64,000 nucleotides of DNA, taken from positions 1,054,001-1,118,000 of the forward strand of contig NZ_JACGFN010000001.1 in NCBI RefSeq assembly GCF_016950255.1, given 5' to 3'. Made by a program: the position numbers and the translations under genes. The notes under the pieces are model-generated. The model saw only the letters and a program-made list of their open reading frames with translations, made no database searches and was not told the origin of the DNA. The stretch comes from Pectobacterium brasiliense. Its GTDB lineage: Bacteria > Pseudomonadota > Gammaproteobacteria > Enterobacterales > Enterobacteriaceae. Shown here piece after piece: positions 30,177 to 41,259 of this stretch (positions are counted from its first letter, which is position 1; each line of letters begins with the position of its first letter).

Positions 30177-31631
30177 TCAACGAAGAGACCGCTGCGTTCT
30201 CATCAGCATCAGCAACAGGATGCAGACCAGCAGCGCAGCAATCAGGTTGTAGAGCATTCCCGCCACAAAGGCTGAAACATATTGGCTCCCTTGTGCAACT
30301 GCGCCATCGTCTGTCGCCAGTGCTGTACCAAACAGAATACCCACCACGGCCACACCCAGCGCCGCCCCAACCTGCTGAACCGTCGAGATCACGCCCGATG
30401 CCATACCCGCCTGAACCTCATCCACAAACCCTAACACCAGATTCAACAGCGGCGTCATGATGAAGCCCTGACCTGCCCCGACTACCACCAGCACAGGGAT
30501 CAGCCGAACGGCCACCAGATCGGCCCCCGCTAGCTGCACCTGCACAATCAACAGGCCAATCGAGACAGCATAAACCAGCGCCCCCGCGACGATAGCAGCC
30601 GTGCTCCAGCGAGCAACCAGACGTGGTGCAGCCAGCGATGCCAGAACAAAACCCACGCTGCACGGCGCGAAAATACTGCCTGCAAGGAAAGGATCAAGTC
30701 CCAGTCCTGTTTGCACCAACAAAGCAAAACACAGGAAAAATGAGCTGGATGTGGAATACACCAGCAGCACCAATAACACACCCAGCAGGAAGCGGCGTTG
30801 TGCGAGCAGACGCATATCCACCAGCGGAAGATGCCCCGCCCGCTGTCGACGTTCCTGCTGGCGGTAAAACATCGCTAACAAGAGCGTTGCTGTGGCCAAC
30901 ATCCACAGACTCCATGCTGGCCACCCTTGTCCCGGCCCTTCAATCAGCGGCACCAGCAGCAACGTCAGCCCAACGCTGACCAACACCACCCCCATCCAGT
31001 CCAGCGAAGGGCGCTGCGGCGTCCGGGACTCAGGAATAAATCGTGCGGCCACGATAGCCAGCAGGCCAATGGGTACATTGATCAGAAAGATACTGCGCCA
31101 GCCCAGCCCGAACAGATTGGCATGCACCAGCCATCCCCCCAGTATCTGACCCGCGATAGCGGCGAGCCCTAGCGTCATACCCAGCAGACCGAAGGCACGG
31201 CGACTGTCATTCCCATTGAAATTAACGCGGATAGAAGCATAAACCTGTGGAAACAGTAAAGCGGCCGCAAGTCCCTGCAAGATGCGAGCACCGATCAAAA
31301 ACCCCGCACTGGGCGCTAAACCACACAGCGCAGAGGCGAGCGTAAACCCGGCCATACCCACCACAAACAGGCGGCGTCGACCAAATACATCCCCTAGCCG
31401 CCCGCCCGTAATCAGCAGTACGCCGAAAGCCAGTTCATAACCCGCTACGATGAAACCGATTTGCGCGAAGCTAGCGCCCAGATCGGACTGCATGCTGGGA
31501 ATAGCGACATTGACCACGAACAGGTCGAAGATCGTTACAAAACCTGCCATCAGCAGCACGGAGAGACCAAGCCACGGCGGGCTGTTGACGGCTGGCGCAG
31601 GCAATGCCGACGCACGATAGTTTGAGTTCAT
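30177..31631 (-). CDS. MFS transporter, DHA2-type exporter
   Basis: This 484-residue protein has about fourteen hydrophobic helices, the size and pattern of the DHA2 (EmrB-like, 14-TM) drug:proton antiporters. It shows the motif GGRLGDVFGRRRLFVVG (motif A) after the second helix and GARILQGLAAALLFPQ in the fourth-to-fifth helix region. AGGA lies 8 nt before the ATG. It is divergent from an HTH regulator with 123 bp between them, and two direct repeats lie just upstream of its start. The substrate is unknown. In E. coli the space between hinT and ptsG holds fhuE, not this pair. Confidence 0.88.
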   Translation of the reverse strand: MNSNYRASALPAPAVNSPPWLGLSVLLMAGFVTIFDLFVVNVAIPSMQSDLGASFAQIGFIVAGYELAFGVLLITGGRLGDVFGRRRLFVVGMAGFTLASALCGLAPSAGFLIGARILQGLAAALLFPQVYASIRVNFNGNDSRRAFGLLGMTLGLAAIAGQILGGWLVHANLFGLGWRSIFLINVPIGLLAIVAARFIPESRTPQRPSLDWMGVVLVSVGLTLLLVPLIEGPGQGWPAWSLWMLATATLLLAMFYRQQERRQRAGHLPLVDMRLLAQRRFLLGVLLVLLVYSTSSSFFLCFALLVQTGLGLDPFLAGSIFAPCSVGFVLASLAAPRLVARWSTAAIVAGALVYAVSIGLLIVQVQLAGADLVAVRLIPVLVVVGAGQGFIMTPLLNLVLGFVDEVQAGMASGVISTVQQVGAALGVAVVGILFGTALATDDGAVAQGSQYVSAFVAGMLYNLIAALLVCILLLMLMRTQRSLR

Positions 31632-31642
31632 CTTGTGTATCC

Positions 31643-31668
31643 TTGCATATCGAGAAGTTGCGTATCGA
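31643..31668. promoter_or_regulatory. Direct repeats TTGCRTATCGA upstream of the DHA2 exporter
   Basis: TTGCATATCGA (31643-31653) and TTGCGTATCGA (31658-31668) are 15 bp apart, just upstream of the exporter start and inside the divergent promoter region. They are a candidate operator for the adjacent HTH regulator. Confidence 0.45.
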
Positions 31669-31754
31669 AAATGATGACGCCGCCATTCTCAAATCCTTTT
31701 TAAACAATTACAATTTAACCACTTATGCTATTACTAAAAGCAATGCGGTAAACG

Positions 31755-32552
31755 ATGCGAACATTGGAAAGAACTCGCCACGATCTGGCTGCATTTTTGC
31801 GCGCGCGCCGTGAACGGGTGTCACCCGCCGACGTGGGCTTGCCTAGCGGAGGAAGACGGCGCACGCCGGGGTTGAGACGCGAAGAAGTGGCGGCATTGGC
31901 TGGCGTTGGCCTGACGTGGTACACCTGGCTCGAACAGGGACGTGATATCGGTGTGTCGGCGGCATTTCTGGACAGTCTGGCACGGGTGCTCAAACTCGAT
32001 GCCGCTGAACGTCGCCATCTGTTCCTGCTGGCGCATGAGCGACCGCCTGCCGAACCGGGTAAGACGTGGTGCGTCGTGCCACCGCTGGTACGGCGTCTAA
32101 TGCACGATCTGGCCCCGCACCCGGCCTATATCCTCAACCTACGCTGGGATGTACTGACCTTCAATGAACCGGCGAATCAGCTTTTCAGTTTCGACGCCCA
32201 TCCTTCCGAAAGACGTAATCTGCTCTGGCTCTTGTTCACCGACCCATTACTGCATGAGCGATTCATCGGCTGGGAGCAACAGGCTCCGCAGATGCTGTCG
32301 AGTTTTCGCCGCGATTTCGCACGTGCGACACAGGAAGCGGACATTCATGAACTGGTGGACGAGCTGGAGCGGGTATCGCCAGATTTCAAAACGTGGTGGC
32401 GGCAGCATGAGGTACACGCTCCGTGCAGCGGCGTACGGCAACTGATGATCGACGGCAAGGCTGAAGCTTTCGAACATACCTCGCTGACCATCGATGAAGA
32501 TCGCCATCTGCGTCTGGTGGTTTACGCCCGTCAGTCTCAGGAAGAGGAATAA
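31755..32552 (+). CDS. HTH (XRE, MmyB-like) transcriptional regulator
   Basis: This 265-residue protein has an N-terminal XRE-type helix-turn-helix (about 10-90) with TPGLRREEVAALAGVGLTWYTWLEQGRD, and a C-terminal PAS-like MmyB domain (about 110-260) with NLRWDVLTFNEPANQLF and DPLLHERFIGWE. MmyB-like proteins bind small hydrophobic ligands and are usually local regulators. It is divergent from the DHA2 exporter and very likely controls it. It ends 15 bp before a terminator shared with ptsG. Confidence 0.9.
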   Translation: MRTLERTRHDLAAFLRARRERVSPADVGLPSGGRRRTPGLRREEVAALAGVGLTWYTWLEQGRDIGVSAAFLDSLARVLKLDAAERRHLFLLAHERPPAEPGKTWCVVPPLVRRLMHDLAPHPAYILNLRWDVLTFNEPANQLFSFDAHPSERRNLLWLLFTDPLLHERFIGWEQQAPQMLSSFRRDFARATQEADIHELVDELERVSPDFKTWWRQHEVHAPCSGVRQLMIDGKAEAFEHTSLTIDEDRHLRLVVYARQSQEEE

Positions 32553-32570
32553 GGCGGTTCTGACCATAAA

Positions 32571-32592
32571 AAAAGGGGCTTTCGCCCCTTTT
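32571..32592. terminator. Bidirectional terminator between regulator and ptsG
   Basis: The stem AAAAGGGGC / GCCCCTTTT with a TTTC loop has A and T tracts on both sides. It can end the plus-strand regulator and the minus-strand ptsG. Confidence 0.85.
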
Positions 32593-32612
32593 CATCACTC
32601 CCCAACAACACA

Positions 32613-34046
32613 TCAGTGGTTACGGATGTAGTCGTCCATGTCGGTTTTTAGGTTATCGGATTTGGTACCGAAAATGGCCTGAACACCGGAACCTGCCACA
32701 ACCACACCTGCTGCGCCCAGTTTTTTCAGGCCAGCCTGATCAACTTTAGCCACATCGCCTACGCTAACACGCAGACGGGTGATGCACGCATCCAGGTTAG
32801 TGATGTTTTCTTTACCACCAAACGCGCTAACCAGTGCGGCAGCCATTTCAGTGCTGTCCTGTGAGGTTTGCTCAGAGGCGCTATCTTCACGGCCCGGCGT
32901 TTTCAGATTCAGTTTGGCAATCAGAACGCGGAAGATGGTGTAGTAAATCAGCGCATAGCACAGACCCACAATCGGGAACAGCCACAGGTTGCTACCGTTG
33001 CCGCTCAGTACCACGAAGTCGATCAGACCGTGAGAGAAGCTTGTGCCATCACGCATGCCCAACAGGATACAGATTGGGAATGCCAGACCCGCCAGAATCG
33101 CATGGATCACATACAGAATCGGCGCAACGAACATGAAGGAGAACTCAATCGGCTCAGTGATGCCCGTCAGGAACGAGGTCAGCGCCGCAGAGATCATGAT
33201 GCCGCCCACTTTCGCGCGGTTTTCTGGCTTCGCTGAATGCCAGATAGCAATAGCAGCAGCTGGCAAGCCGTACATTTTAAACAGGAAACCGCCGGACAGT
33301 TTACCCGCAGTCGGGTCACCCGCGATGTAACGAGGGATGTCGCCGTGGAAAACCTGACCCGCCGCATTGGTGAATTCACCCACCTGCATTTGGAAAGGTA
33401 CGTTCCAGATATGGTGCAGACCAAACGGTACCAGAGAACGTTCAACGACCCCATAGATACCGAATGCCAACATCGGGTTCTCATTCGCAGCCCAATGTGA
33501 AAACGTTTGGATAGCGCTACCGACTGGTGGCCATATGAAAGACAGCACAGCACCGGTAACGATCGCCGTCAGGCCGGAAATAATTGGCACAAAACGTTTA
33601 CCGGCAAAGAAGCCCAGATACTCAGGCAGTTGAATGCGGTAGAAGCGATTAAACATATACGCGGCAATCGCACCGGCAATGATCCCGCCCAGAACACCGG
33701 TATCCGCCAGATGCTTCGCCGTAATCTCGGCAGCCGGTAGATTAAGGACCAGCGGCGCAATCGCGGCCATGGTTTTGACCATGATGCCATAAGCCACCAC
33801 CGCCGCCAGTGCGGAAACACCGTCGTTATTAGTGAAGCCCAGGGCAACACCAATAGCAAAAATCAACGGCATGTTGGCAAACACCGAGTCACCGGCCTGT
33901 GCCATGACGCTGGAGACAATTTCAGGCAACCAGCTAAAATTGGCCGAACCGACACCCAGCAGGATACCTGCGATAGGGAGTACGGATACGGGCAGCATTA
34001 GCGACTTACCTACTTTTTGCAGGTTTGCGAATGCATTCTTGAACAT
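32613..34046 (-). CDS. ptsG: PTS glucose transporter, EIIBC component PtsG
   Basis: PtsG imports glucose and phosphorylates it to glucose-6-phosphate, taking phosphate from EIIA-Glc. The 477 residues contain the N-terminal EIIC membrane domain with about ten helices ([36 protein letters not shown]), a linker and the C-terminal EIIB domain with the phosphorylated Cys in [11 protein letters not shown] (about residue 421). It is nearly identical in length to E. coli PtsG. Upstream, a CRP-like site and the small-RNA target near the ribosome site are visible. Confidence 0.97.
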   Translation of the reverse strand: MFKNAFANLQKVGKSLMLPVSVLPIAGILLGVGSANFSWLPEIVSSVMAQAGDSVFANMPLIFAIGVALGFTNNDGVSALAAVVAYGIMVKTMAAIAPLVLNLPAAEITAKHLADTGVLGGIIAGAIAAYMFNRFYRIQLPEYLGFFAGKRFVPIISGLTAIVTGAVLSFIWPPVGSAIQTFSHWAANENPMLAFGIYGVVERSLVPFGLHHIWNVPFQMQVGEFTNAAGQVFHGDIPRYIAGDPTAGKLSGGFLFKMYGLPAAAIAIWHSAKPENRAKVGGIMISAALTSFLTGITEPIEFSFMFVAPILYVIHAILAGLAFPICILLGMRDGTSFSHGLIDFVVLSGNGSNLWLFPIVGLCYALIYYTIFRVLIAKLNLKTPGREDSASEQTSQDSTEMAAALVSAFGGKENITNLDACITRLRVSVGDVAKVDQAGLKKLGAAGVVVAGSGVQAIFGTKSDNLKTDMDDYIRNH

Positions 34047-34070
34047 AATTGAGTGTGCTCCTGAGTAATA
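34047..34070 (-). promoter_or_regulatory. ptsG translation start with SgrS-type target
   Basis: The minus strand directly before the ptsG ATG reads ACTCAGGAGCAC followed by a few bases, which keeps the core of the E. coli ptsG site (ACTCAGGAGCAC) that pairs with the small RNA SgrS over the Shine-Dalgarno GGAG. Retention of this stretch suggests SgrS/Hfq control under sugar-phosphate stress; sgrS itself is not in the window. Confidence 0.5.
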
Positions 34071-34359
34071 GTGCTTTTACTTCTGATATTTCATATATGC
34101 AAAGACGGGGAGGATGGCCTTTGCGAGTTGGGGTGTCTTAGCCCCCTTTAATTTTTACGCAGAGTAAAATAAATAGCGTTCACAATGTTTGATTGCTATC
34201 ACGTTTCCACAAGCCAGCAGGCTGAGATCGAACAGATATTGCACTTTTCTGTGATATATCGCTAAAAAACACGTCCCCCTGAAGAGGAAAAACCTAATCA
34301 AGGGGATGATGAAGCGCTATTAATTACACGGATAAAAAAAACTCGGCTATTTTCAGCCA
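34071..34359. other. Intergenic region between the TatD-family gene and ptsG
   Basis: These bases hold the ptsG promoter region (CRP-like site at 34188) and the space before the TatD-family gene. No gene was found. Confidence 0.55.
34188..34203 (-). promoter_or_regulatory. Candidate CRP site upstream of ptsG
   Basis: On the minus strand CGTGATAGCAATCAAA matches TGTGA-N6-TCACA at 8 of 10 positions, about 140 bp upstream of the ptsG ATG. CRP-cAMP activates ptsG in E. coli. Confidence 0.5.
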
Positions 34360-35157
34360 CTATTGCGCGGCGGTCAACCGAGCCGGATCGATATGAAACA
34401 GGCGGGAGAAGTTTTCTGTCGTGGCGGCAGCGAGGGTTTCCAACGATGTGCCTTTCAGTACAGCGAGATATTCTGCTACATCGCGTACGTACGCGGGCTG
34501 GTTTTCCTGACCTCGGAACGGAACTGGCGCGAGCCAAGGGGAATCCGTCTCAATCAGCATCCGATCCAGCGGCACGTAACGCGCAACGTCACGCAGTTCT
34601 TCTGCATTGCGGAACGTGACGATCCCAGAAAACGAGATATAGAATCCCATGTCCAGTAGCGCTTTTGCCGTGATCAAATCTTCCGTAAAGCAGTGCAGAA
34701 CGCCGCTGCATTTCTCCGCCTGCTCGTCACGTAGAATTGCCAACGTATCTTCACGAGCAGCACGCGTATGCACGATAACCGGTTTGTTCAGGTCATTACC
34801 TATACGAATGTGTTCGCGAAACGACGCTTGCTGCTGGGCTTTCGTCTCTTGCTGATAGAAATAGTCCAGACCCGTCTCCCCCATTGCCACCACACGGCTG
34901 TCGCTGGCTAGCTCACGCAGCTCGGCATAATCATAAGGGGCTTCCTGATTGAGCGGATGAACGCCGCAGGAAAAGGCCACGTTATCGCGCTCGCCGATTA
35001 ACTCCACCATGGCACGATAGCCGGGCAGCGTTGTCGCCACCGCCAGAAGGAAACCGACATCACGGCTTTTCGCTTTATCCAGCACGTCGGAGACGTCTTT
35101 ATGCAATGACTCATAATCCAAACCGTCAAGATGACAGTGGGAATCCACTAACAACAT
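34360..35157 (-). CDS. ycfH: TatD-family metal-dependent hydrolase YcfH
   Basis: This 265-residue protein belongs to the TatD family of metal-dependent deoxyribonucleases; E. coli YcfH is its close match. The metal ligands are visible in VDSHCHLDGL at the N-terminus, GETGLDYFYQ, VIVHTRAA, GVLHCFTED and ETDSPWLAP. The start was placed at MLLVDSHCH, as in E. coli, since an earlier ATG 27 codons upstream lies in the end of holB. It follows holB, which it nearly abuts, and precedes ptsG, as in E. coli. Confidence 0.94.
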   Translation of the reverse strand: MLLVDSHCHLDGLDYESLHKDVSDVLDKAKSRDVGFLLAVATTLPGYRAMVELIGERDNVAFSCGVHPLNQEAPYDYAELRELASDSRVVAMGETGLDYFYQQETKAQQQASFREHIRIGNDLNKPVIVHTRAAREDTLAILRDEQAEKCSGVLHCFTEDLITAKALLDMGFYISFSGIVTFRNAEELRDVARYVPLDRMLIETDSPWLAPVPFRGQENQPAYVRDVAEYLAVLKGTSLETLAAATTENFSRLFHIDPARLTAAQ

Positions 35158-35176
35158 GATATTTACTCGATAGTAA

Positions 35177-36187
35177 TTAAATAGAAAAAGGGGGGATGTT
35201 GCGCTTAACCGATGAAGCAAGCGTACGCTCCCCATCAAGCAGGCGTTCAGTCAGCAGCAGTTCACGGTTCACCCCCGTGACGGTCAGCAATTTTTGCCGA
35301 CAAGCCAGCCACTGTTGCAGCTCATACTGCAAATGTGCGGAGGGTTCGCGCGCCAGACGCTCAACCAGTTCGATCTGATCCTGATTCACTAAATGCTCAT
35401 TCGCACCCTGCTGCCATTTCATGGCATCCAGCAGTAGCGCAGCCAGCCAGTGGATACGAATATCCGCATCGTCATGATTTAGCTGTGATATCAATGAAAG
35501 CTGATCTCGCGAAGTCAGCGCGGCAGAAAACGCCTGACACAGCGCGCTACGCTGTTTCCAACGCTCTGGCTGCAATAACGCTTCGGCGGCTAGCGGCGCG
35601 CCCGATTGCAATCTCAATGCCGTGCGCAATGCCTTGCTGTCATAGCGATGGCGAGTATTCAGCCACAGCACGCTCTGCGTCTCATTTGGGACATCCAGAT
35701 AATGATACAAACAACGGCTGCGCAAAGTAGCCAATAACCGGGCTGGTTCACGGCAACCAAATAAAAAGAAGGTATTCTGCGGCGGTTCTTCCAGCGTTTT
35801 CAGCAGCGCATTGGCGGCAGCCTCTGTCAGTTGTTCAGCGGCAGCCAGCCAGATCACTTTTGCTCCACCTTGTCGGGAGTGTTGATACACTTTCTCCACG
35901 ACATCACGTACTGGATCGACGCCCAGGCTTTGCTTGCCTTTCTCTGGGCTAAGCACATGCCAGTCTGGATGCGTTCCTGCGGTCATCAGGTTACAGGAGT
36001 GACACTGACCGCAGCTTTTCATCCCATCAGGCTGTTGGCAGATCAGCCAACGGCTCAGCGCATAAATCAGCGACTCATCGCCCATGCCCGGCAGCGCATG
36101 CAGCAATACCGCATGATGCCCCCTGCCCGCCTGATATTGGCCAATAAGCTGTCGATAGGATGCATTCAGCCACGGATACCAATCCAT
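35177..36187 (-). CDS. holB: DNA polymerase III subunit delta prime HolB
   Basis: HolB (336 residues) is the stator subunit of the DNA polymerase III clamp loader. It is a AAA+ protein without a functional Walker A: the N-terminal zinc module shows SCGQCHSC, followed by the SRC-type stretch LATLRSRCLYHYL and the lid and collar domains. The start is [10 protein letters not shown], overlapping the tmk stop by 1 bp, as in E. coli. It lies in the conserved tmk-holB-ycfH order. Confidence 0.96.
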   Translation of the reverse strand: MDWYPWLNASYRQLIGQYQAGRGHHAVLLHALPGMGDESLIYALSRWLICQQPDGMKSCGQCHSCNLMTAGTHPDWHVLSPEKGKQSLGVDPVRDVVEKVYQHSRQGGAKVIWLAAAEQLTEAAANALLKTLEEPPQNTFFLFGCREPARLLATLRSRCLYHYLDVPNETQSVLWLNTRHRYDSKALRTALRLQSGAPLAAEALLQPERWKQRSALCQAFSAALTSRDQLSLISQLNHDDADIRIHWLAALLLDAMKWQQGANEHLVNQDQIELVERLAREPSAHLQYELQQWLACRQKLLTVTGVNRELLLTERLLDGERTLASSVKRNIPPFSI

Positions 36188-36846
36188 CAGCCCAGCCCCT
36201 GCGCAACAGGCTGCAACCCTTGTTGCTGCAACCATTGCTGTAACGTCGCCTGAATATCCGCGCTAACGGCATCAATAGGCTGTGAGGCATCGATCGTCAG
36301 GATGCTGTCATCCTCCGCCGCCAGTTCCTGATAGCGGGAACGGGTGCGATCAAAGAAAGCCAGCGACTCCTGCTCAATTCGATCCAGCTCGCCGCGCTGA
36401 CGCGCGCGTTGTAAGCCAATTGCTGGCGGCAAATCAAGATAGAGCGTCAGGTCAGGCCGAAAATCACCTAGCACGGTATCGCGCAGTGAGCGGAGAAGTT
36501 GCTGATCGATCCCACGTCCACCACCCTGATAAGCCTGTGAAGAGAGATCGTGACGATCGCCGATGACCCAGTTTCCATTCGCCAGCGCCGGTTTAATGAC
36601 GTTATCCACCAACTGTACTCTGGCCGCGTATAACATCAGGACTTCTGCTTTGTCAGTGACCTTCTCATCGGCTATACCTTGCTTGATAAGCTCACGCAGT
36701 TTCTCTGCCAGCGGCGTACCACCTGGCTCTCGCGTGAACACCACGTCTTTCACACCATGTGACCGCAGCGTTTCCACAACGATATTGCGTGCAGTGGTCT
36801 TCCCTGCACCTTCCAATCCTTCAATGACGATAAATTTACTGTTCAT
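36187..36846 (-). CDS. tmk: Thymidylate kinase Tmk
   Basis: Tmk phosphorylates dTMP to dTDP for DNA synthesis. The 219-residue protein has the P-loop [10 protein letters not shown] (residues 9-18), the DRH-type motif [19 protein letters not shown] and the LID region [14 protein letters not shown]. Its start overlaps the end of mltG by 11 bp, and it is followed by holB with a 1-bp overlap, so mltG, tmk, holB and probably ycfH form one operon. Confidence 0.97.
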   Translation of the reverse strand: MNSKFIVIEGLEGAGKTTARNIVVETLRSHGVKDVVFTREPGGTPLAEKLRELIKQGIADEKVTDKAEVLMLYAARVQLVDNVIKPALANGNWVIGDRHDLSSQAYQGGGRGIDQQLLRSLRDTVLGDFRPDLTLYLDLPPAIGLQRARQRGELDRIEQESLAFFDRTRSRYQELAAEDDSILTIDASQPIDAVSADIQATLQQWLQQQGLQPVAQGLG

Positions 36847-37855
36847 CCCGTTCCTTTAACGCTGAGCGGTATATCCTCACAGCACGATTATGGTCTGCAA
36901 GGTTAGTGGTAAAACTGTGTCCGCCTTTTCCATCCGCCACAAAATACAGGTATGACGTTTTCGCTGGGTGCGCAGCCGCATCCAATGAGGCTTTCCCCGG
37001 CATCGCAATTGGCGTCGGCGGCAAGCCGGAAATAACATACGTATTGTAAGGCGTCGGCGTGTCTAATGCTTTACGGGTTATCACGCCTTTATAGTCATCA
37101 CTCATGCCATAAATCACTGTGGGGTCAGTCTGCAAGCGCATACCAAGCCGTAAGCGATTGACAAAAACGGAGGCGACCTGAGTACGTTCTTCATTGATCG
37201 CCGTTTCTTTTTCAATGATTGACGCCATCGTCAGTAATTCGTCCGGTGTCTTATACGGTAACCCTTCTTCGCGCCCTTTCCAGACCTCATCCACCGTTTT
37301 TTTCATGCGCTGATGCGCACGCTGTAACAGGGCGATATCGCTCATACCTGCAGTGTATGAATACGTATCAGGATAAAACCAGCCTTCCGGGTTCGTCTTA
37401 TCTTTGATTTCCAACTGGGTGGCAACGTCCTGTTCGGTTTTATCGGCCAGTGAATGCTTGATATAAGGTGCTTGTTGCAGCGTGATCAACCACTCTTTCA
37501 AGCGTGAGCCTTCGACAAAACGGATGGAAAATTGCGCTTCTTTTCCGCTGGACAGCAGCGCCAGCATTTCGCGCACGGTCATGCCCGAAGTAAAGCGATA
37601 CGTACCCGCTTTGAATTTTGCCAATTCAGGTTCAAAACGCAGCAGCCACGAAAAAAATGTGTCATCAGTAATAATTTTCTGATCGAGAAGCAGCGTTTCC
37701 AGGCCTTCTCTTCCCGTACCAGCCGGAAGCGTAAAAATAGTTTCCTTTTCGATAGCCAATGGAGAATCAGCAAAACGCTGCATTTTCTGCCACGCGACCA
37801 GTAATATCAGCACAACGGCAGTGATAATCAGCAAACCAATTTTCTTTTTCTTCAT
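36836..37855 (-). CDS. mltG: Endolytic murein transglycosylase MltG
   Basis: MltG cuts nascent glycan strands in the periplasm, setting their length. The 339 residues have an N-terminal membrane anchor ([17 protein letters not shown]), a LysM-like subdomain (about 50-130) and the YceG catalytic domain with the catalytic Glu in [21 protein letters not shown] and [17 protein letters not shown] near the C-terminus. It matches E. coli YceG/MltG and lies between pabC and tmk as in E. coli. Confidence 0.96.
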   Translation of the reverse strand: MKKKKIGLLIITAVVLILLVAWQKMQRFADSPLAIEKETIFTLPAGTGREGLETLLLDQKIITDDTFFSWLLRFEPELAKFKAGTYRFTSGMTVREMLALLSSGKEAQFSIRFVEGSRLKEWLITLQQAPYIKHSLADKTEQDVATQLEIKDKTNPEGWFYPDTYSYTAGMSDIALLQRAHQRMKKTVDEVWKGREEGLPYKTPDELLTMASIIEKETAINEERTQVASVFVNRLRLGMRLQTDPTVIYGMSDDYKGVITRKALDTPTPYNTYVISGLPPTPIAMPGKASLDAAAHPAKTSYLYFVADGKGGHSFTTNLADHNRAVRIYRSALKERDEQ

Positions 37856-37869
37856 AAATCAACCATCTA

Positions 37870-38667
37870 CTAGCAGCCAGGACTTAGGAATTGATAAAGC
37901 TCTCGGGAGTGATAACGCCAGACGTGCGCCTGGTTCACAGGGACGATCGGCATTAATGCATTACAAACCAGCACTTCGTCCGCATCGGACAGTGCAATCA
38001 AGGGGGCGCTGACGATCTGTAGCTCGAAATCAGAATCTGCCAGCAAGGCAATAATATGCTGTCGAGCAACGCCATCCACGCCTGATTCGGATAAATCCGG
38101 CGTATAGACCCGGTGCCCTTTACGCCAGAATAAATTCGCGGCACAGCATTCCACTAGCGCACCAGAGGTGTCAAGCACAAGGGTCTCATCGGCTGAGGTC
38201 TGGTCAAGATGCGCGCGGATCAGCACTTGTTCGAGCCGATTCAGATGCTTTATGCCCGCCAGTAGCGGATTTTTAGCTAGCGCCACAGGGCTGAGATTCA
38301 GGCTAATACCCTGTTCGCGCCAGCCGGCGTAGTGCACAGGATAGCTTACCTGCATGACGACTCGGGTTGGCTGCGTGCAGCCTTGAGCACTATAGCCACG
38401 CCCACCGACACCCCGCGTGAACATCACTTTCACTACGCCGTCTGCTCGTCCCAGTGCTGCCTGTTTCATTTCAGCGATCAGACTTTCCCACTCAAGCGTC
38501 GGAAATAATAAGCGCGTAGCGGCCTGTTGCAGACGCGCAACGTGTCGATCAAGCCAGACAATCTCGCCATCGCATACTCTGGCTGTCGTAAAACAGCCGT
38601 CACCGTACTGTATACCCCGATCGAGTACCGAAAGCTGTTCCTGTAACCGACCATTAATCCACAGCAT
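37870..38667 (-). CDS. pabC: Aminodeoxychorismate lyase PabC
   Basis: PabC converts 4-amino-4-deoxychorismate to 4-aminobenzoate and pyruvate in folate synthesis. The 265-residue PLP enzyme of fold type IV has the catalytic Lys in AGIKHLNRLEQ and the cofactor-contact stretch LVLDTSGALVECCAANLFW. The start at 38667 (MLWINGRL) has GGAG 7 nt upstream and aligns with E. coli; a longer frame starts seven codons earlier. It lies just after the fabF terminator and before mltG, as in E. coli. Confidence 0.94.
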   Translation of the reverse strand: MLWINGRLQEQLSVLDRGIQYGDGCFTTARVCDGEIVWLDRHVARLQQAATRLLFPTLEWESLIAEMKQAALGRADGVVKVMFTRGVGGRGYSAQGCTQPTRVVMQVSYPVHYAGWREQGISLNLSPVALAKNPLLAGIKHLNRLEQVLIRAHLDQTSADETLVLDTSGALVECCAANLFWRKGHRVYTPDLSESGVDGVARQHIIALLADSDFELQIVSAPLIALSDADEVLVCNALMPIVPVNQAHVWRYHSRELYQFLSPGC

Positions 38668-38751
38668 AATAAGCTCCGCATCATTCATCGTCGTCAGCTT
38701 GCCAGCAAAGCGGCGTTGCAGACAAGCAGGCGTGTCTGATTTTACGCAGGC

Positions 38752-38780
38752 AAAAAAAAACCCGGAGACCGGGTTTTTTT
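38752..38780 (-). terminator. Terminator between fabF and pabC
   Basis: The stem AAACCCGG / CCGGGTTT with an AGA loop is flanked by A and T tracts on both strands. It lies after fabF on the minus strand and probably limits read-through into pabC. Confidence 0.85.
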
Positions 38781-38795
38781 AAAACGCTATCGCAA

Positions 38796-40108
<1,313 letters not shown>

Positions 40109-40119
40109 GATATGTTCGC

Positions 40120-40356
40120 TTACTGCTGGTTAGCCTGAATGAAATCAATGGCTGCTTGAACAGTCGTGATTTTTTCAGCTTCTTCGTCTGGAATCTCAGT
40201 ATCAAATTCTTCTTCCAGAGCCATTACCAGCTCAACAGTGTCAAGAGAATCAGCGCCGAGGTCGTCAACGAAAGAAGCATTGTTTACGACTTCTTCCTGC
40301 TTAACACCAAGCTGTTCAACGATGATTTTCTTAACGCGTTCTTCGATAGTGCTCAT
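40120..40356 (-). CDS. acpP: Acyl carrier protein AcpP
   Basis: AcpP carries growing acyl chains on a phosphopantetheine attached to Ser37, visible in [13 protein letters not shown]. The 78-residue acidic protein is nearly identical to E. coli AcpP. It lies between fabG and fabF. The 154 bp upstream, before fabG, are AT-rich and likely hold a separate promoter. Confidence 0.98.
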   Translation of the reverse strand: MSTIEERVKKIIVEQLGVKQEEVVNNASFVDDLGADSLDTVELVMALEEEFDTEIPDEEAEKITTVQAAIDFIQANQQ

Positions 40357-40510
40357 ACTCTTAAATTTCCTATCAAAACTCGCTTTCGCGATGGTTTTCG
40401 TAGTGTATAAAATGTTTGAAAAGATGCAACAAAATCTCGGCTGGTCGAACCACGATTTTGTGCTATTTTGCGGTTATCACCGCAAATAATGCAAATAGTT
40501 TTCGAGCTTT

Positions 40511-41245
40511 TTAGATCATATACATGCCGCCATTGACATGCAATGTTTCGCCAGTAATGTAAGCAGCTTCATCAGAGGCTAAAAATACAACAGCACTGGC
40601 GATTTCTTTAGCATCACCGAGTCGGTTAGCTGGAACCGACGTCAAAATGCCTGCTCGCTGTTCTTCTGTCAATGCCTGAGTCATATCTGTTTCGATAAAA
40701 CCAGGCGCGACAACGTTGACCGTAATACCACGAGAAGCCACTTCACGCGCGAGGGATTTACTGAATCCAATCAGTCCCGCCTTCGCTGCCGCGTAGTTAG
40801 CTTGTCCTGCATTGCCCATCGTTCCCACAACAGAACCGATGGTAATGATCCGGCCAAAACGTTTCTTCATCATGGCACGCATCACTGCTTTAGACATGCG
40901 GAATACCGACGTTAAATTGGTATCCAGAATATCGTGCCATTCATCATCTTTCATGCGCATCAGCAGGTTATCACGTGTGATGCCCGCGTTATTGATAAGA
41001 ATATCAATTTCCCCGAATTCTGCGCGAATTTCTGCTAATACGCTTTCTACTGATGCTGCATCAGCAACATTCAGCATATAACCTTTACCGTTCTCACCCA
41101 GCCAGCCGCTAATAGCTTCAGCACCTTTTTCGCTGGTTGCGGTACCAATGACTTTTGCCCCGCGGGCAACCAACGTCTCGGCGATGGCACGCCCAATACC
41201 ACGGCTTGCACCGGTAACCAGTGCAATTTTCCCCTCAAAACTCAT
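40511..41245 (-). CDS. fabG: 3-oxoacyl-ACP reductase FabG
   Basis: FabG reduces 3-oxoacyl-ACP with NADPH in each elongation cycle. The 244-residue short-chain dehydrogenase shows the cofactor motif TGASRGIGRAIAE, NNAGITRDNLLMRM and the catalytic Ser-Tyr-Lys in IITIGSVVG and ANYAAAKAG. It follows fabD by 14 bp in the fabH-fabD-fabG-acpP-fabF order of E. coli. Confidence 0.98.
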   Translation of the reverse strand: MSFEGKIALVTGASRGIGRAIAETLVARGAKVIGTATSEKGAEAISGWLGENGKGYMLNVADAASVESVLAEIRAEFGEIDILINNAGITRDNLLMRMKDDEWHDILDTNLTSVFRMSKAVMRAMMKKRFGRIITIGSVVGTMGNAGQANYAAAKAGLIGFSKSLAREVASRGITVNVVAPGFIETDMTQALTEEQRAGILTSVPANRLGDAKEIASAVVFLASDEAAYITGETLHVNGGMYMI

Positions 41246-41259
41246 TGTCTTCTCCGTTC

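Noticed and set aside
40440-40510. Hairpin TTGCGGT...ACCGCAA between fabG and acpP as a terminator
   Set aside because: No T-run follows on the minus strand, so it was not called.
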